Positions 33,101 to 45,911 are shown, counted from the first letter of the stretch. The stretch is DNA of 64,000 bases from Fasciola hepatica (GCA_948099385.1 CANUEZ040000168.1:9272001-9336000); one strand, 5' to 3'. Notes: generated by a model not told the origin, from the letters alone. Program-made: numbers and translations.

Positions 33101-33925
33101 TATGTCTACATGGTTAATTGGACTGTCAGTTGCACTCTTCTTTGTTCTTTTTTCTACCTTTGTTCGTCTGGCCTGTACTTGTGCACTCGTCGAGCAACAG
33201 CACCTAGTTAGACCCTGTTCTCTAACAAATCTGGTTTTAGCATTTTAGCCCCACTTACTTATTGATCCAGTTATCGCTTGGTCGCAAGTGACCACAGATA
33301 TAACTTCCCTGGGTGGACTTTCTGGCTGGGTCACTAGTTGGCACGTTTTCGTTGTCGCCAGTTGTGCCACCGTACCTGTATGGATCCGTGGCTGAATGTA
33401 CGCTTGTGTAACTTATGTCTTTCTTCTCATGGAGCACGGAATAGTTGGACATATCAGCTTGTTCCTGCATTTTGACTGAAAGAGAACTGAGCAGAAACAC
33501 TCGTCTCACCGGGGATTCGACGGACAACCGTGACGTTTGTGTTACATAGCACCTAGTGCCACAGTTTCTTGGCATAGACGCAGGAGTCAGCTAGAAATCC
33601 CCCTTATACTTTCGTCAACACTTCTTCCGACTAACACGCGGATTCATCCTAAAATGTTTTGCCCCTTGCGTCTTGCCGTTTTCTTCAGTCGACCTATCCT
33701 GTATCTCCACTACTCTATTGCTGACGGAGCACGGTAGCACATTTAACCTACAGCTGGGCCTGCACAGTTTCATGCTTTGCCTCTCGTTCTCTGACCGATG
33801 GCATGTTCAAATACATCCCCAACCATTTTGCCTGATAAACTGTTCAGATTTTTAAATGTTTCGATGTAACTTTACCCAAGTATTATCGTCAGAGTAAAAA
33901 GAGTTCCACATCCTGGAGTCTCTGC
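30111..33925. other. No gene recognised
   Basis: This is pyrimidine-rich plus strand with scattered short frames. A locally GC-rich patch at 32880-33060 contains a plus frame starting at 32988 (MAEGDGALRVLSIVCTVINF) followed by GGTAATTC, which could look like an exon with a splice donor. Nothing else supports a gene there. A minus frame at 30591-30773 is likewise unassigned. Confidence 0.3.
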
Positions 33926-35021
33926 TCATCCTACATCCCCTTTCGTCCCTCCGCCATCGAACGGGCTGATCGCTGAACCATTTCCAGTTGGGTTTCGCTT
34001 TCTATAAAGGGCGCAAAAGCCGGAAAGCAATGCCCCGAATACAGCCTCACTACTGCTTTGTACATCAGTAAGAAAATTTCTGCTGCTCTGAGGGAAAAGC
34101 CCGGGTCCTGCCAAAAGAGATCACCTCTTGTGTTGTGAACTGCCAGTATGCGCAGTTCGGCAAACCTAAAGTCTGCAACCATATGACAACAAAGTCCCTT
34201 ACCGGATGTAGCCTCGACTCTGGATGGTCCACCTTCTCCCGTAACTGTCACTTTCACTAAAGCTATGGTCGGTAAGTGGCTCCTGCTTTCTTGTTAGGGG
34301 GTATTCTGTAAGTTTGCTCAGTTAACTACATGCGTCAGGACCTTTGCCACTTCTTCGAGACCCCTGATCCCGCGAATTTTACGTCGTCTTCAAAAATGAA
34401 ATACCTCGGGAATAAACATTTCGCTAGATCACTCATGTACTTGAGAAAAGACAGTGGACCTGAAAATGGCCCTTGAAGCTTCCCGCTGTTTACCGCTGCT
34501 GCTTCGAACCGCAGATTCCTACTATAATATAAAACTTTTCATCGGTCTAAAAAGCTGATGGCCACACGCGTAATTATCCTTCTGTCCCAGATTCTTTCAG
34601 CTGGTGGAGTCAAAACATTTGCTGAAATCTACGTAATAAACTTTGACCATTTCACTTTTATCCAGCTGGGGATTGACTTCTCCTGGGAATAACACAGGGT
34701 TCGACAAACAAGAGACGTCTCCCAAAAACCCGTGCTGTGCTGTACAGAGCAAACTGTGGTTCTTTCAGTGTTTTCATATATTCCCTTGCCAGTTTCTCTA
34801 AACACATGCAAAGGATGCATATAAGTCTTACAGAATAGAGAATCCCTTATTCTTGACGTGACCCTCCCTAGTGGACAGTCATAAACCCCGCTAACTTCCA
34901 GCCCAAAGGTTACCCCTTTCATTACTCGTGGTAAAATAGAGACGAAAGATGCTTCTACTGCCCACGGCTGCCAGATGCTCCGTGATGGCTTATCGCGGGC
35001 TATCAGACCGCCCCAAATCAT
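33926..35021 (-). pseudogene. LINE D reverse transcriptase fragments
   Basis: The 130-codon minus frame 35021-34629 has, near its C-terminus, the finger motif around VCSVQHSTGFWETSLVCRTL, equivalent to 'QHGFL-GRSCLTNLL'. The frame 34257-33926 carries the thumb: EIFLLMYKAVVRLYSG, then FPAFAPFIE, then TQLEMVQRSARSMAEG, equivalent to 'LYKALVRPHLEY', 'W-P' and 'LExVQRRATK'. The palm with YLDF and FADD, which should lie between (34260-34630), is not readable. Orientation and order fit a CR1-type LINE. Its endonuclease appears at 37.8-38.5 kb beyond two insertions. Confidence 0.7.
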
Positions 35022-35725
35022 GTATGTTTAGTCCCTCCGATAATTTTCCCGCCCCCCCTCATAGTTCGCTGGTTGGAAGCGGTCGGAGCGAGCTCATGTG
35101 TTTTGGCCGACATTTGCTTTCCCCATCACTTCCGTGTAAGCTCTGAAAGTGTATGCCCAAGGCGTAGGCTTTGCTTTGATAGTCGTCACACACTTCACCC
35201 CTTCCTTCGAGATAAGAGGTTGCACTTCGGTCTTTAGTGAGATCCTAATTTGAACTTATCCATAGTAGTCTCTTGGGTTTTGTCTTGTCTCTTTGGCCAG
35301 TATCGGTTCAATGGACCTCTTTGCCCTTCCTCGGATTTTTATGTCGAGTTCCTGCATTTTTCGCGGCCAGGCCCTTATGCTACCAGCAACCTTGAAGATC
35401 TACCTGCTTCTGTCCGTCTGTTCCCCTTCTCGTCGAACCATCCGCGGTTACCACGTTAGCTAGCTCTTACCTTTGCACTCCTAGAGTAAAGAAGAATAGT
35501 GCTGTGGCTAGGTAAAATCTCCCCGGGTCTTTTGCCACGTTTCCTCCGCCCCGGTTTCCTCGTCCTTTATCCTCCAGCATAGCTCTGCAGCAGTGGCCCG
35601 GAATTACTCTGCGTCTATCCTCCAAAAAGTCTACTGGATGTCACGACGGCATTTGTGTGCTTGGAATAGACGGAAATTTCGAAGAAGTGCTCATCCCTTT
35701 CGGAAGCTGGCAAAAAACAACATTA

Positions 35726-36250
35726 TCAACGATAATAATAATAATAGTGCTGTTTCTTGAGAGTGGTCAAAACACGTGCACAAGGTATGACCAGAGAATG
35801 CAGCATTACATACAAATGTGGGGTATTCACAATTCTCAATTTTTGCATTCACACAGTGGCAGAAATAAAAAGCTGGGCAGCGTTTAGGTGAATTATTGTG
35901 GAGATGGTTAACGCGGGAATTATAAATCAGTTTCGAATTTAGAAAGAAGTCTTCGTGGATAGATAAACAAACGAGGTAGTGCTGATATAAGCTATGATGG
36001 AGAGTGTTAAAGGCACAGCTTTTGCAAGAACCAGTAAGGCAACAGGAGTCGGATATCTCAGCATGGAGAGGAAGTTGAGGCAGAAATAATATACAATGAG
36101 CTCTATGGGCGCCGCAAACTGGCTGCGGCTGGTTGAAGCCTTCAGAAAGAGAGGCGGGAGTGCACAAACTGGACAGATGGAGGATCGATAAGGAAAAACC
36201 AGATGTTACCAAAAGATACGGTTAAGATGTCCACATGGTGTTATCAAAGT
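35726..36250 (-). mobile_element. LINE 3'-UTR insertion (first)
   Basis: The plus strand changes abruptly from pyrimidine- to purine-rich at 35720-35750, where GATAATAATAATAATAGTGC marks a reversed ATT-type LINE tail. The following 500 bp have no coding content (the 173-codon minus frame at 35691-36212 is low-complexity and shows no domain). The insertion ends where another reversed tail begins at 36257. Confidence 0.55.
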
Positions 36251-36256
36251 GCAGTC

Positions 36257-37700
36257 AGAGATAATAATATTAATACTTTATTTCGGATGACGCCGAAGCA
36301 CAATGCAATGCAAGATCAAACGGTAAAGTTGAAAGTTGAATCAGAAATTTAGAAGGATTGTACAGTTATGTGCTTGTAATTAAATTATTCCTCCAAAGTA
36401 TGGCGTGCAATGGGAATAGTAAAGATACATACAAATCCTACGGAAGGAAGACTGTCCTGCCGGAGGACAAAACTGGGTTGGCGGATACATGGCTACCGTG
36501 AAAAGGAAACATTCCCGAAGGAGAACTTATCAAGCAATGGCGCCATGCAGTGTATAGGAGCGGTTAGGATGTAAAACCAGACGATGAGAGGAGGTGGTAT
36601 TACGCATAAAGATAAGAAAACATCGATTGAGGATTACAGCTATGAAGTTCAGTGACTGAGTATAGTTTGAGCCATTTGTATAACAAAAGGATATCACACC
36701 TGGACTGTGGTTTACAAAGTGATGGTGAAAGAAGTGGCCGGATAGAAGCAAGTAGACTTTGAGTGGATTCATTGCTTTCAGAAGGAAGGAGGATAATGCG
36801 TTAACATGAAAATCGGAACTGGCGATAAATCGATGTTTGGTGCTTACCTACATCAGTAGAAGAGACAGTTGGCAAAAATAATGAGGCCACGGGTAGGAGA
36901 CTACCAGTTTTGTTCTTCGTAGAAGGCGGACCACTTGATGGCAGCATTAAGGAACTCTGTGGCACAGGTGCTTATCAGACTCAAATATGTGGGACACGGT
37001 GCCTTGCAACTTGAAGATACTGCAATGCCACAGCCCTAGGTGGGCAAGCAGCGGAAATGACAGAGAAATCAAACAATCACATTGGGAACCTCTGGGGATA
37101 TATTTTGCAGTGATGCATACTGTTTGCAAATTGTGGTACGGAAGTGAATGGCAACAGTGAATGCGTCAGTTTTTGAGTGTATCGGTGAAAGTAGCAAAAC
37201 GGAGCGAGTTTTGTCTTCAGGAAAGATCAAGTTTTCGAATTGTACTGGTGAACTAGTTTAGCATGAAACCGCGGGGAAGTGAACCGAGATCAAATAGCCA
37301 AAAATGTGAATGGGTTTTTAAGTGTGCGACAACAATGCACCAAAGAAGGTGAACTTTGCTGATCGTAAAGAGCTGGGAGTTGTGACGGCTGATTCGAAAG
37401 CTAGCACAATCAGGAATCGATGGAGGAGACAACGGTATACTTGCAGGCTTTTGAGTATGCGAATAATGTTTTTATTCCTTTCTAATCCGCAAACAAAGCC
37501 AGCGGGATAAAGAGAAGATTGATCCAACACTGGATAACTACTGGTGGAAAGAACCTGTGATATGAGTGCGATTGAGTCGGATGTGATATTATGGTTGAAT
37601 TTTTCGTATAGGTAGTTTCAGTGCCTCAGGGAAATTCAGGTGAACGCAAAACTTTCAACAATAATGCAGTGCGTTTTTGAAAAGCATGGATGGAGTATGG
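36257..37700 (-). mobile_element. LINE 3'-UTR insertion (second), related to LINE A at its end
   Basis: GATAATAATATTAATACTTT and ATTTCGGATGACGCCGAAGC at 36260-36300 match the LINE A 3' end pattern (tail, TTTATTTCGG, then CCCGAAGC). Only the last 50 bp or so are alike; the rest differs, so this is another subfamily. It is purine-rich on the plus strand without recognisable coding sequence. The right edge is set by the LINE D endonuclease at 37760 and is approximate. Confidence 0.6.
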
Positions 37701-37759
37701 ACGCAGAAGGGACTTTCATTGCAGCCCCTCTATGTTGTTTTCATGCCTTGTCAACACTG

Positions 37760-38482
37760 AATCGGCGATTAAATGCTGCTGTCCTCACTTACCTCTTTTG
37801 TGTCCAATAGTATGCTCAGCCAGAGCCCTGTGAACGGCCCAGCCGAGGAGGACTTCCTCTGCCCTACTGGATTTTCTATTGCTTATTGCCTAATCCGCTG
37901 TCTGCAGATTGAATTCTCCCGCTAATCATAAAGCTCTTAATGGTGCCCGAACCAGCCGTTATGCATCCATTATTATCTCTTCCACTTCAAGGGCTGAGTC
38001 AGAGCTTCATGACAAGCATGCAAAAGCTGTCTTCTTGGTTAGCAGTCTTACTATGACGGAGCACATTTAAGTGCCTGCTGTACGGAAGCTTACTTCTGAT
38101 TCCATGTGCACCGGGTCTTCCTTGATGAAGAAGGATACTTTATTGATAATCTACTGATGATCTGCCACTGTGCTGTGTCATTTTCTTTCTTGTCTATAAA
38201 GAAGATGGTGGTATTCCACTGCCTGTGGGATACGGTCGTTTTGGGACAGCCATGTTCTGAGAATGCAACATTTTCAGTATTGCCGTGAGAGTCACTGGTG
38301 AGCAGCTCCCCCCATTCGTTCCCACTGCTGCAGGTCTTGGCATACAGAGCTACCGTAGCCCCTTCATTTGGCACTGCTATTCCTACTGGACTATCAGCGG
38401 CGGTTGCTTCCCTGCATCCGTCTTGACAACTCTTCTGATTCCTACGGTTTGACCTGTATCTATAAGCTCTGGTAAATTCCAC
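37760..38482 (-). pseudogene. LINE D endonuclease (broken)
   Basis: The minus frame 38482-38090 contains EGATVALYAKTCSSGNEW then SDSHGNTENVAF, corresponding to 'GGGVALYVK' and the following strand. Near 37920 another frame reads LAGEFNLQTAD, the 'L-x-GDFN-P' catalytic box with Asp changed to Glu, and then AEEVLLGWAVHRALAEHTIG, the helix leading to 'QHV-x-PTR'. This is an apurinic-type LINE endonuclease. The RT of the same orientation lies at 33.9-35.0 kb, and the two insertions at 35.7-37.7 kb explain the gap. Confidence 0.65.
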
Positions 38483-40743
38483 ACCCTCCTCTGATCTGAT
38501 TCTCCCTTCTTTGGGCCCCCAATGGTCGGTTTCTCATTGTTCAATAGGACAACGACTCGCGTCCCATCTTAACGTGGTCCCTTTTTGCCTTCATTTCCTG
38601 CAGTTTCCTCTCAGCTCTTCCGTCTATTTCTCTAAACCTCGGTTTGCTTGAGGTGGGGAGGTGGAAAGTTTGCATGGCGGCAGTCTGAAATTGAACGCAA
38701 GTAAGTTCAGCCTAGGTATTTTTATAACGCATCAACCAAGCTCCCCCGGACCTCTGAACACTTCGCACGTGCCTGTCTTTGGAGCCCATATCGTGCTACC
38801 CAATTACACCCTCGCTTTGACCAAACTTCCGACAAGCAGGAGTATATTACTTCTGCTATGGTTTACCGAAACCCGTATACTACACTGCTCCAGCTTTTCA
38901 AGGAAGTACGAACTAGGGTTCCCTACTGGCCAAAAACTAACCAAACAGTTTAACCGTGGAGATTACTGTCTCAGTAAATGGTTACGACAAAATTTAATGC
39001 CACAAAAAATGAATACCTCAGTTATAACACTTTAAGCAGCATGCAAGCAGAAGATATGTGATTCAAAACTTTTTCGAACACACCGTGCTTCATTTTAGCC
39101 CAGTTGTTTTGAAGCCTGAAAGAGGTACGCAAGTACGAGGCTTGAGCCTCAATGCTCTTAGATCTTGTGATAACCTTGTCGTCCGGTTAGCTGTGACAAG
39201 TTAAACTACGGTTTACTGAGTGAAGGAATAACAGAATAAGGATCACGATGTCAATTTTGTGTCCTTAAGTAATACTACAGCACAGAACAGGACACAACAC
39301 GACAAGACAGCAGGGGATACTAGGACGAGAGTGAGGGTAGGTCTGACGTACATCCAGATACTCGCATCTAGTGGTTCAGGGAAACGCCCCTGGAGCAGCA
39401 ACGTCGGGTCTTGACTTAGTTACATTTAGACAAGCGCAGCTGAAAATTCCTTCATGCATTCAATAGAATAAATAAATGTATGGACGTACCTCATTTGGTA
39501 AATGCACAAAACTTTTAGCATATGGATGCTTATCGCTATTTTTGGGGCCTTACTGATGTCATATACCACTTTCTACTTCGTGCCTGCTTCTGTACGTTCC
39601 TCTTGGAGGCTGTCGGAATGGTGTTTGCGTAAACGATACTTAAAGTTTTCTGGTTTCTAAGCAAGTATACCGGATGAGTCGTTGAGGTCGTAAAGTTGAG
39701 AGGAGAGGATGCAACACAGCAAATAAGAAGGGCAAAGAGGGGAAAGAGGCACAAAAGCCAACCGGCAGTTTAGTCACAAGTAAGATAGTGGTGGTAACTG
39801 CAAAAAACTGAACTATTTGCCCAGATGAAAAAGTAAGTTATAAAGACATTCCACAGTGTCGCGGCGCAGCCCACACAAAAACAGCCGCCATCACATGATC
39901 AATGCGTAACTAGCCATATTTAGGACAAAAGGCACTTTGGATGCTTGTCAGTTTTATATCTTTGCAATCTAAATGAAGACAAGGAGGCAGTTTCCAACAC
40001 TCTTTAGCCCAAGGACTCAAATTACTTTTTTATTTTTTCCTCGGCATTAAGAGCTCTGGCCTTTTTCAATTTTTTTCGGGACTCCTTTAGGCTACACAAT
40101 TTCCGGCAGTCCAGTATCAAACCAAATTTTGTGTCGGCTTCCGTGGTCGGGATTTGTAGACTCCCTCGTTTTGTGACTGGTTTAGCATAACCCAACTGCC
40201 TCTGTTTTATTGATAACTAAGGAATTGTTGTGACTACTTTTGATCCAGCTTGCTCTTGAATTTGGGGAAGGTAATACAAGAGGTGACCCCCGGAGACGGA
40301 TTATACTGGGAGTTAGCTGCCCGATTCATAAAGAACTTTTATCTCAAGCTCAATCTGGACTTTTATTTGGTTCGAGCTCGTGGCTATTTGGGCCGTCCAC
40401 GAGGGTAGGTTAGAAGACTGTGTGGAGATTATCTGCACTAGTATCCCTCATGAACGCCAAGGCTTCAACTAGGTCGCCTCTTAACCCTACACTTTTCCTG
40501 GAGAATAGACCGAAATAGACTAAGCTTTCTTTATATGACCCGTGCCTCCGGCTCTCTGCCATTCTTTTGGCAATACGGTGACCCTATCTATACGTTTCTC
40601 GTCCCCCACTGGTATGTTGACCAGCCTGAGACATGTGGTTCCATTTGGTGTAAAATGCGGTATGATGGCGGAGGGGCTTACTGTTTGGTAGATGTTAGAA
40701 CCCGTCTAAGATTCAGGTTTTCCGTGCTTGGCTCCATTTGTCT
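38483..40743. other. No gene recognised
   Basis: Short frames (38661-39035 plus, 39536-39754 minus, 40535-40759 plus) lack recognisable domains. The stretch at 39240-39420 is rich in CACAACACGACA-like runs but has no clear repeat period. It may include the 5' region of LINE D and the 3' UTR of LINE F. Confidence 0.3.
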
Positions 40744-41570
40744 TCAGGCTATGTGCTGATGATGTGAAGTCGTGAGAGATATTGCCTTCTGAGTCCGCAC
40801 CATCCTTGTTGTTCTGATGTCATGCCAACCCTGGGGTGTCATCTGAAAGTAGGACCAAGGACGCTGCCAGAATCTGACACCTGGAAGCCCTAAGTGGGAG
40901 GTCTTTTTTCGTGATCCAGTATAACACTGTCTGGATATCACTTTCATGACAGTTCTGTTTCCTTTCCCTTTCAAATAGACGTCATCCACAGATACATATC
41001 GCGGATGATTTAGTAGGTTCCCGGAGTCGTGAAAGGATAAAACTGACAGAGGAGGGACTGAAACGGATCCCTGTGGATTCAACTGACCACAGCTCTGGAA
41101 CTGGATTGGTTGTCATAAACCTTGACTCGCGAGGTTCTGCCCTCAAAAAAGGTGAATGGTTCAATTTTTCTGTAGTTCACCGAGACCAAATTCGGACAGT
41201 TTCTCTGCTAACGGCCGGTGGAGTTCAGCATTGGAAGCTGTACCAAAGTCCAGTATCAGACATCTACCTCTAGCCTTTCGTCTTGGTTTTGGGTGGCGCC
41301 GTCCAAGAAGAGCATAAAGTTAGTGAGGTGGGAGCGGTCCCTCGGCATAAAGTACTGTGGATTATTTGGCATGCTGTTTTCGGTGACGTGTACAACAGTG
41401 TTGTTCCTGATCAGCGTTTCCATGCACTCACCTATTACGCTGGTTAGGCTAGTGGGTCTGCAGCCTTTGCGTCGGGTTGAGGGCCATTCTGATGGAAGTC
41501 TACGGCAAAAAGCTCTTTTCCGGTCTGCCGGGTCCCCGGCTTCGCTGATGGAGGGGATAAACAGCACCTA
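40744..41570 (-). pseudogene. LINE F reverse transcriptase (broken)
   Basis: The minus frame 41567-41256 has RKGCRPTSLTSVIGECMETLI ('NYRPVSLTSV-x-K-x-ME'), then NNPQYFMPRDRSHLTNFMLF ('QHGFL-RRSCLTNLL'), and ends LEVDV. A shifted frame gives LDFGTASNAELHR (motif A, Asp kept). The frame 41082-40744 begins NPQGSVSVPPLSVLSF (PQGSVLGP box), then LLNHPRYVSVDDVYLKGKG, the FADD box changed to SVDD with both Asp kept. This is the most readable RT palm among the older LINEs here. Frameshifts divide it into three parts. Confidence 0.8.
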
Positions 41571-41579
41571 AATAACGTG

Positions 41580-43420
41580 GAAAATTGCGCACTTTGTGGG
41601 TTTTACCTTCATGGGGTGAATGTCACCCAATTTTATTAACTTCCATAGTTTTACTCCTTCTTGGACCTTTGAAATTGGCCTTGGGGTGACCTCCACCTCC
41701 CGTGATTTGGGCACAATCCTGGAGGTTAGCGGCATATCTGTGCCTTCGGTGGCCCAGTGTACATTCTGAATGGATTTCAGTGTGACGTTTGCTTTTGCAC
41801 TCTAGTTCGAGGCCCTAATTCTACTTTGACCTGTGGCCCTCCAACCATTTCCCTGAGAGCTGCTTCAAGCTGTAAATTGTTGTAACTTCCCCTCTTGTAT
41901 GGCTCGGCTTGCGAGGCTAGTTTTAGTCCAAGTTGGTGTTCTGTCAACAGTTGAACCCTGATGGCCATATTCCGCTTCTGTTTGTATTTTTACTTAGTTG
42001 AGGGAGTTTGATTGCAGATTTCTCTTCCAGCAACAGTTTCGTCGTTACAAATTTCTCTTAATCGCGGGCGTCCATCAAGACGGTTGATTCAGGTTTGTTG
42101 CTTTTCCGGAGGTGCAGATTCATCTATAGGTATCAACAAACAACCTTTTACGGTTGACCACCTCACTTTTATTTTTTATTTTTCGCTCAGCGGCAGCCTG
42201 TTCATTTCTGAGGCTGTTTGTCAAGGGCTGCTGTCTCAATTCCCCCAAAATTTCCTATAAGTCCTGTGGTTTTAGTCTATTATGGCCCTCATTTAAAAGG
42301 CGAGTTCGCGGTGATTGCTATTCCCTAGAGGTGCTTAGATTATCAATCCTGCGATGTCATTTTTGCTAGTTGCAAATATTAGGCCTAAAGGGGATGGCCC
42401 TTGACCCTAGCGCTCTCTGGCGGGCTGGACAGCACTTCGTCACAGTCATTATTCCGAATTTAAGCACAGAGTAGCCAAATTAAAAAACCTCGAGGTGAAA
42501 CGAGATTGATCTGAATAGTCTACCGTACTAGATCAGTCCAGTTCAAACACATAAAATATATGCTCACCTGAATTACACGACCAAAGTGATTGAGGAACAA
42601 GAATCAAAGTTCAACAATACCCAAGATTAAACACAGTCACAAATGCAGATTCGGAGGCCAGATCTAAAATGAACCAGGGTGCATAGATCAAGATACAAAC
42701 AAAAGTGTTCAGTTGCGTCGATCGGTATTTGCTCGTTTTCATCCACGCAGCTTTCAATGGAGAATTGTTTTTCTTGGAGGCTTCTCGCATTTAAGCTTAA
42801 ATACTCGCTAAATATCCTCCGTATACGAGATTCATTGGTTTCAGGGGTGCGAGAAAACCTTGAAGACCCTCTCAATTTCGGCATTGGCTCCTCTGTGCTT
42901 CACTCAATTGACAGTGGGTGCTCTGAAACTCCCTAGCAGCTCTAGTTCTGAGAAAGCCTGCCTGAAGCAGAACAGACAACGAAATAGTTCACTATTTTTT
43001 TCTGGCTAGGCGTCTGGACTGCGGTGGACGCAGGGAATCATGCGATCCACTTCCCCTATTCGTAGCTCTCTAGTAGCAGTTTGTATGCCCCCGGTGAATA
43101 CCGAGTCCGAGAGTGTCCATTGGTAGTAGTCAGCCTTTTCTGGAGGTAGCGTTGTTTCCCCCAGTCTTTCACTCTGCTACTTACGCGGTGGATGATGCAG
43201 CCACCAAGCAGTAGACACTTGCATATTCTGCTGCGGCCAACCGAGTTTCTTCCATCGCAGGGAAGTCGACTTGGCGAATTCTGTCATTGAGTTCCCCCCA
43301 TTTTGTCCGAAGGCTGTAGGACTTGTTGTACCAGAAGTCTAGCCTGGTGCAAAGCAGCTCCCAATAATCATAAATCTTTACGCTTCAAGGATTCCAGGGT
43401 GGAAAATCCAAGGTGACAAA
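41580..43420 (-). pseudogene. LINE F linker and possible endonuclease remains
   Basis: The minus strand 41760-41590 gives a stretch leading into the RT (KLWKLIKLGDIHPMK, close to 'KL-x-KS-G-DG-I-H-P'). The frame 42884-42627 has YLSLNARSLQEKQFSIES, like the endonuclease start 'NARSL-x-NK-x-x-E-x'. Near 43350 the minus strand reads WGELNDRIRQVDFPAMEETR, a charged helix like the linker. The last two are weak and their order is not what one would expect of an undisturbed element. Confidence 0.4.
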
Positions 43421-44736
43421 CCAGTTCTCGCTCATTTGTTTCCTCTGCATCTAGTTACTCCAGTTCACCTTTTATGAGTGTCTTGCAGATTTGCGTCACC
43501 TGACATATATTCTCTCAGGACTTTCTTTTGGTTTGTGTCATGGTGGCCTTGTTGTATTACATCTAATGGGGTTTGACCGCATACCCTTTTCTTGTTCTCT
43601 GGTCTGGGTGGTAATGGTGATAAGAATTTGATATTTCTGGGGAAATTAGAGCCAAGATCCCGCGGTGTCTTTACGGATTTGGCCTTTGCTGTCGGCCGTT
43701 CTACTGGGGAAGTCTGTTTACCGCTATATCTCGTGGGAAGTTTGCCTTCTTAACCGCCACTCAGGCGACATCTCTTGTTTTGCGCTCGACAAACTGTATG
43801 GTGGCCGTTGGTTTTGGTTTTTGGAATTGTGACTCATCTAGCATAGTGGTTTGCTAGGGCCCCACTGGGAAGAGCTTGTATGTTGTCACTCAGTATTTGC
43901 CATTGCTCATACGGGCAGTTTGCTCCGTCACACCTTTGGGCTCATCTCAATAAAGAGGCTTGGAAAATTCGGCCAATGTGGGTCCAGGTTTCTGCGGATA
44001 AGGTCCTCCTCCACTAATCCATTCTATGTATTCCTCTTTAGTCAACATCACCAGGCACCTCAAGTAGTCAAGAATTATTGTCGTGCTGTTGCTCCTTTTA
44101 GTCATTTTCACCCCGCCATTGTTCCCTCCCGGCTCTTCTGTATTATATATCAAGACTTTTCGGTGTATTTTAGGGGCAAATAAACTCTTTCTATGGGATA
44201 TTTGATTGGAAACTCTAGCTCCAGCACCTTATTTTCAAGGCAAAAAGGACCACTTTTTGCCTATTCCTTGTCTTCCGGGTAGCTGAGTTCTCGTTAGCTC
44301 CGTGAAATTGTGAGCTTCTTATTTGATGCTCGCACGGCGTTTCTGTGCAGCTGAACCCCCAATAAATCGTTTAAAACTCAAAAGCATACAGCTACCAGAG
44401 TCGTGAAATGGGAACAGATCACATTATTTGACAACTACTTTCGCAAACCCTAAATCCTCCTTCTGCCATCCAAAAGCTACAAGGATGGTAGAACCATTAG
44501 TGGCAGCCGCGTGGTGTGCCCTTTTCTGCTGTTTTGCCGCACGCCGACTGTTTGCTCTCTGAGTTGCTCGACATAGAGTTGCTCTGCCATAGAAAATGCA
44601 GAAGCAGATTCAGGCGACAGAGCACTGCAAAGCGGCCATGGCAAGTTAAAGAGAGATGAGATAGATTGGCCCCCTATTCAAAAATTCCCGATCATCATGA
44701 GAGGACATTCATAACCAAATTTCAGCTTTACTCACT
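43421..44736. other. No gene recognised (inferred 5' region of LINE F)
   Basis: The frames at 43851-44183 (plus) and 43947-44153 (minus) show no identifiable domain. By position between LINE F parts and the ORF1-like frame at 44737-45195, this is probably decayed LINE sequence. Confidence 0.25.
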
Positions 44737-45195
44737 CTAACAAGCGAAACTTAAGGGGGAAACGAGGCAACCTAGATCCCGTGTTGTGGTACTGCCTACG
44801 GCCTTCGCAGGATTTCGTAGGACTTTCGAGGCTTGAGTCCAAATATACCGGTGCCTTGTAATTATCTTCTTGTATGGATAGTTCCGGTGAGCTGAATGAT
44901 GGTTCATTGGATACCGAGACAATAGGGAAGTCTCTTGGTGCAAATCTTGACAGTATCTTAATTCCGGTATTCTCAGTAAGCTGGAGGGCAAACCTTTGAG
45001 AAGGTAGAGAGAGTTCGGGTTACTTGTATTGAATGCCTCTTTGATCTTGTCTCTTCGGTGACCTGGAAGACAGTTCAGCGAACAAAGATTTCTGCAGTTT
45101 TGCGGAATAACATTCAGCTTGCACTGCGGAAACGACTTCTTGGTTTGCCCGCTGGAATACCCGTGACCATCCTCCCGAGGCTCCCACTTCCCCAA
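44737..45195 (-). pseudogene. Possible LINE ORF1-like frame
   Basis: This 152-codon minus frame is rich in Arg, Lys, Leu and Ser. It contains NPNSLYLLKGLPSSLL, which recalls the 'N-x-x-x-x-x-GLPE' start of LINE ORF1 RNA-recognition folds. It sits upstream of LINE F on the same strand, where ORF1 would be. I do not see a zinc finger or coiled coil. The label is tentative; it may be a chance open frame. Confidence 0.3.
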
Positions 45196-45911
45196 GGCCT
45201 CGCCGTTTTCTCAGCTTGCAGAGAATCGATAATGGCCAACTTCGACAGGATTCCAGGTTGCCTTCTATGGTATGCACCGGGGCCAGTACCTACTACAACT
45301 AAAAAAAAATCGCAATTTGAGCTAAGCTGACAAACTCACACGAAACTCTTAAACCAGAAAACGGTTGTTCTGTAGTTTCTGACACACTAAATTGAAAATG
45401 ACAAAAGAATAATAGTGCGTTCTAGCCTGAAGTGCGCGGCCCAATAAAATTGACGGTAAAAAAGAGGATTCAACATCCCGCATTCCAAGCATGACAGTCA
45501 CAAACGATTCAAGGCTGGACAGAAACTCTCATGAAAAGACGAACCTTTGAAGTGTTTCGCAAAGAACAGACCAGAAAATACTTGTAGAATATAATCACCT
45601 TCACGAGGCACTTAGAAGGTGGGAAAGGATTTTCAGCGTGTAGTCTTACCGCTCATCAGCCTTTCATTCTAGTGGAAATGGTTCAACGTCCTTCACCTTC
45701 TGACTGTGAGTCTTCCCTCACAGAAGCTCAACCAATCCAATGGCCATCCGCCGGAAGTTTCAGAACAGGCCTCATCTTCGCTGAGGAAAGGCTCCTAATC
45801 CTCTACAGATCGTTCGAAGTGAGGCCTTGAATACGCCTTGTACAAGAATGAAGACATAACGCATAGTTTTAGGAAAATTGTTGACTTCGGGCAAAAGAGA
45901 ACCGTTTGAAC
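45196..45911. other. No gene recognised (probable 3' end region of LINE G)
   Basis: No domain is seen. An A-run at 45301-45309 is the only simple repeat. By position this would be the C-terminal and 3' part of LINE G, but no tail signature was found. Confidence 0.3.

Noticed and set aside
32988..33248. Possible host exon (MAEGDGALRV start, GC-rich, GGTAATTC like a splice donor)
   Set aside because: No second exon, no recognisable domain and no reading-frame evidence on either side; one ATG and one GTAA are expected by chance.
35691..36212. 173-codon minus frame as a Cys/His-rich secreted protein
   Set aside because: It is wholly inside an insertion starting with a LINE tail, has no domain, and reflects skewed composition.
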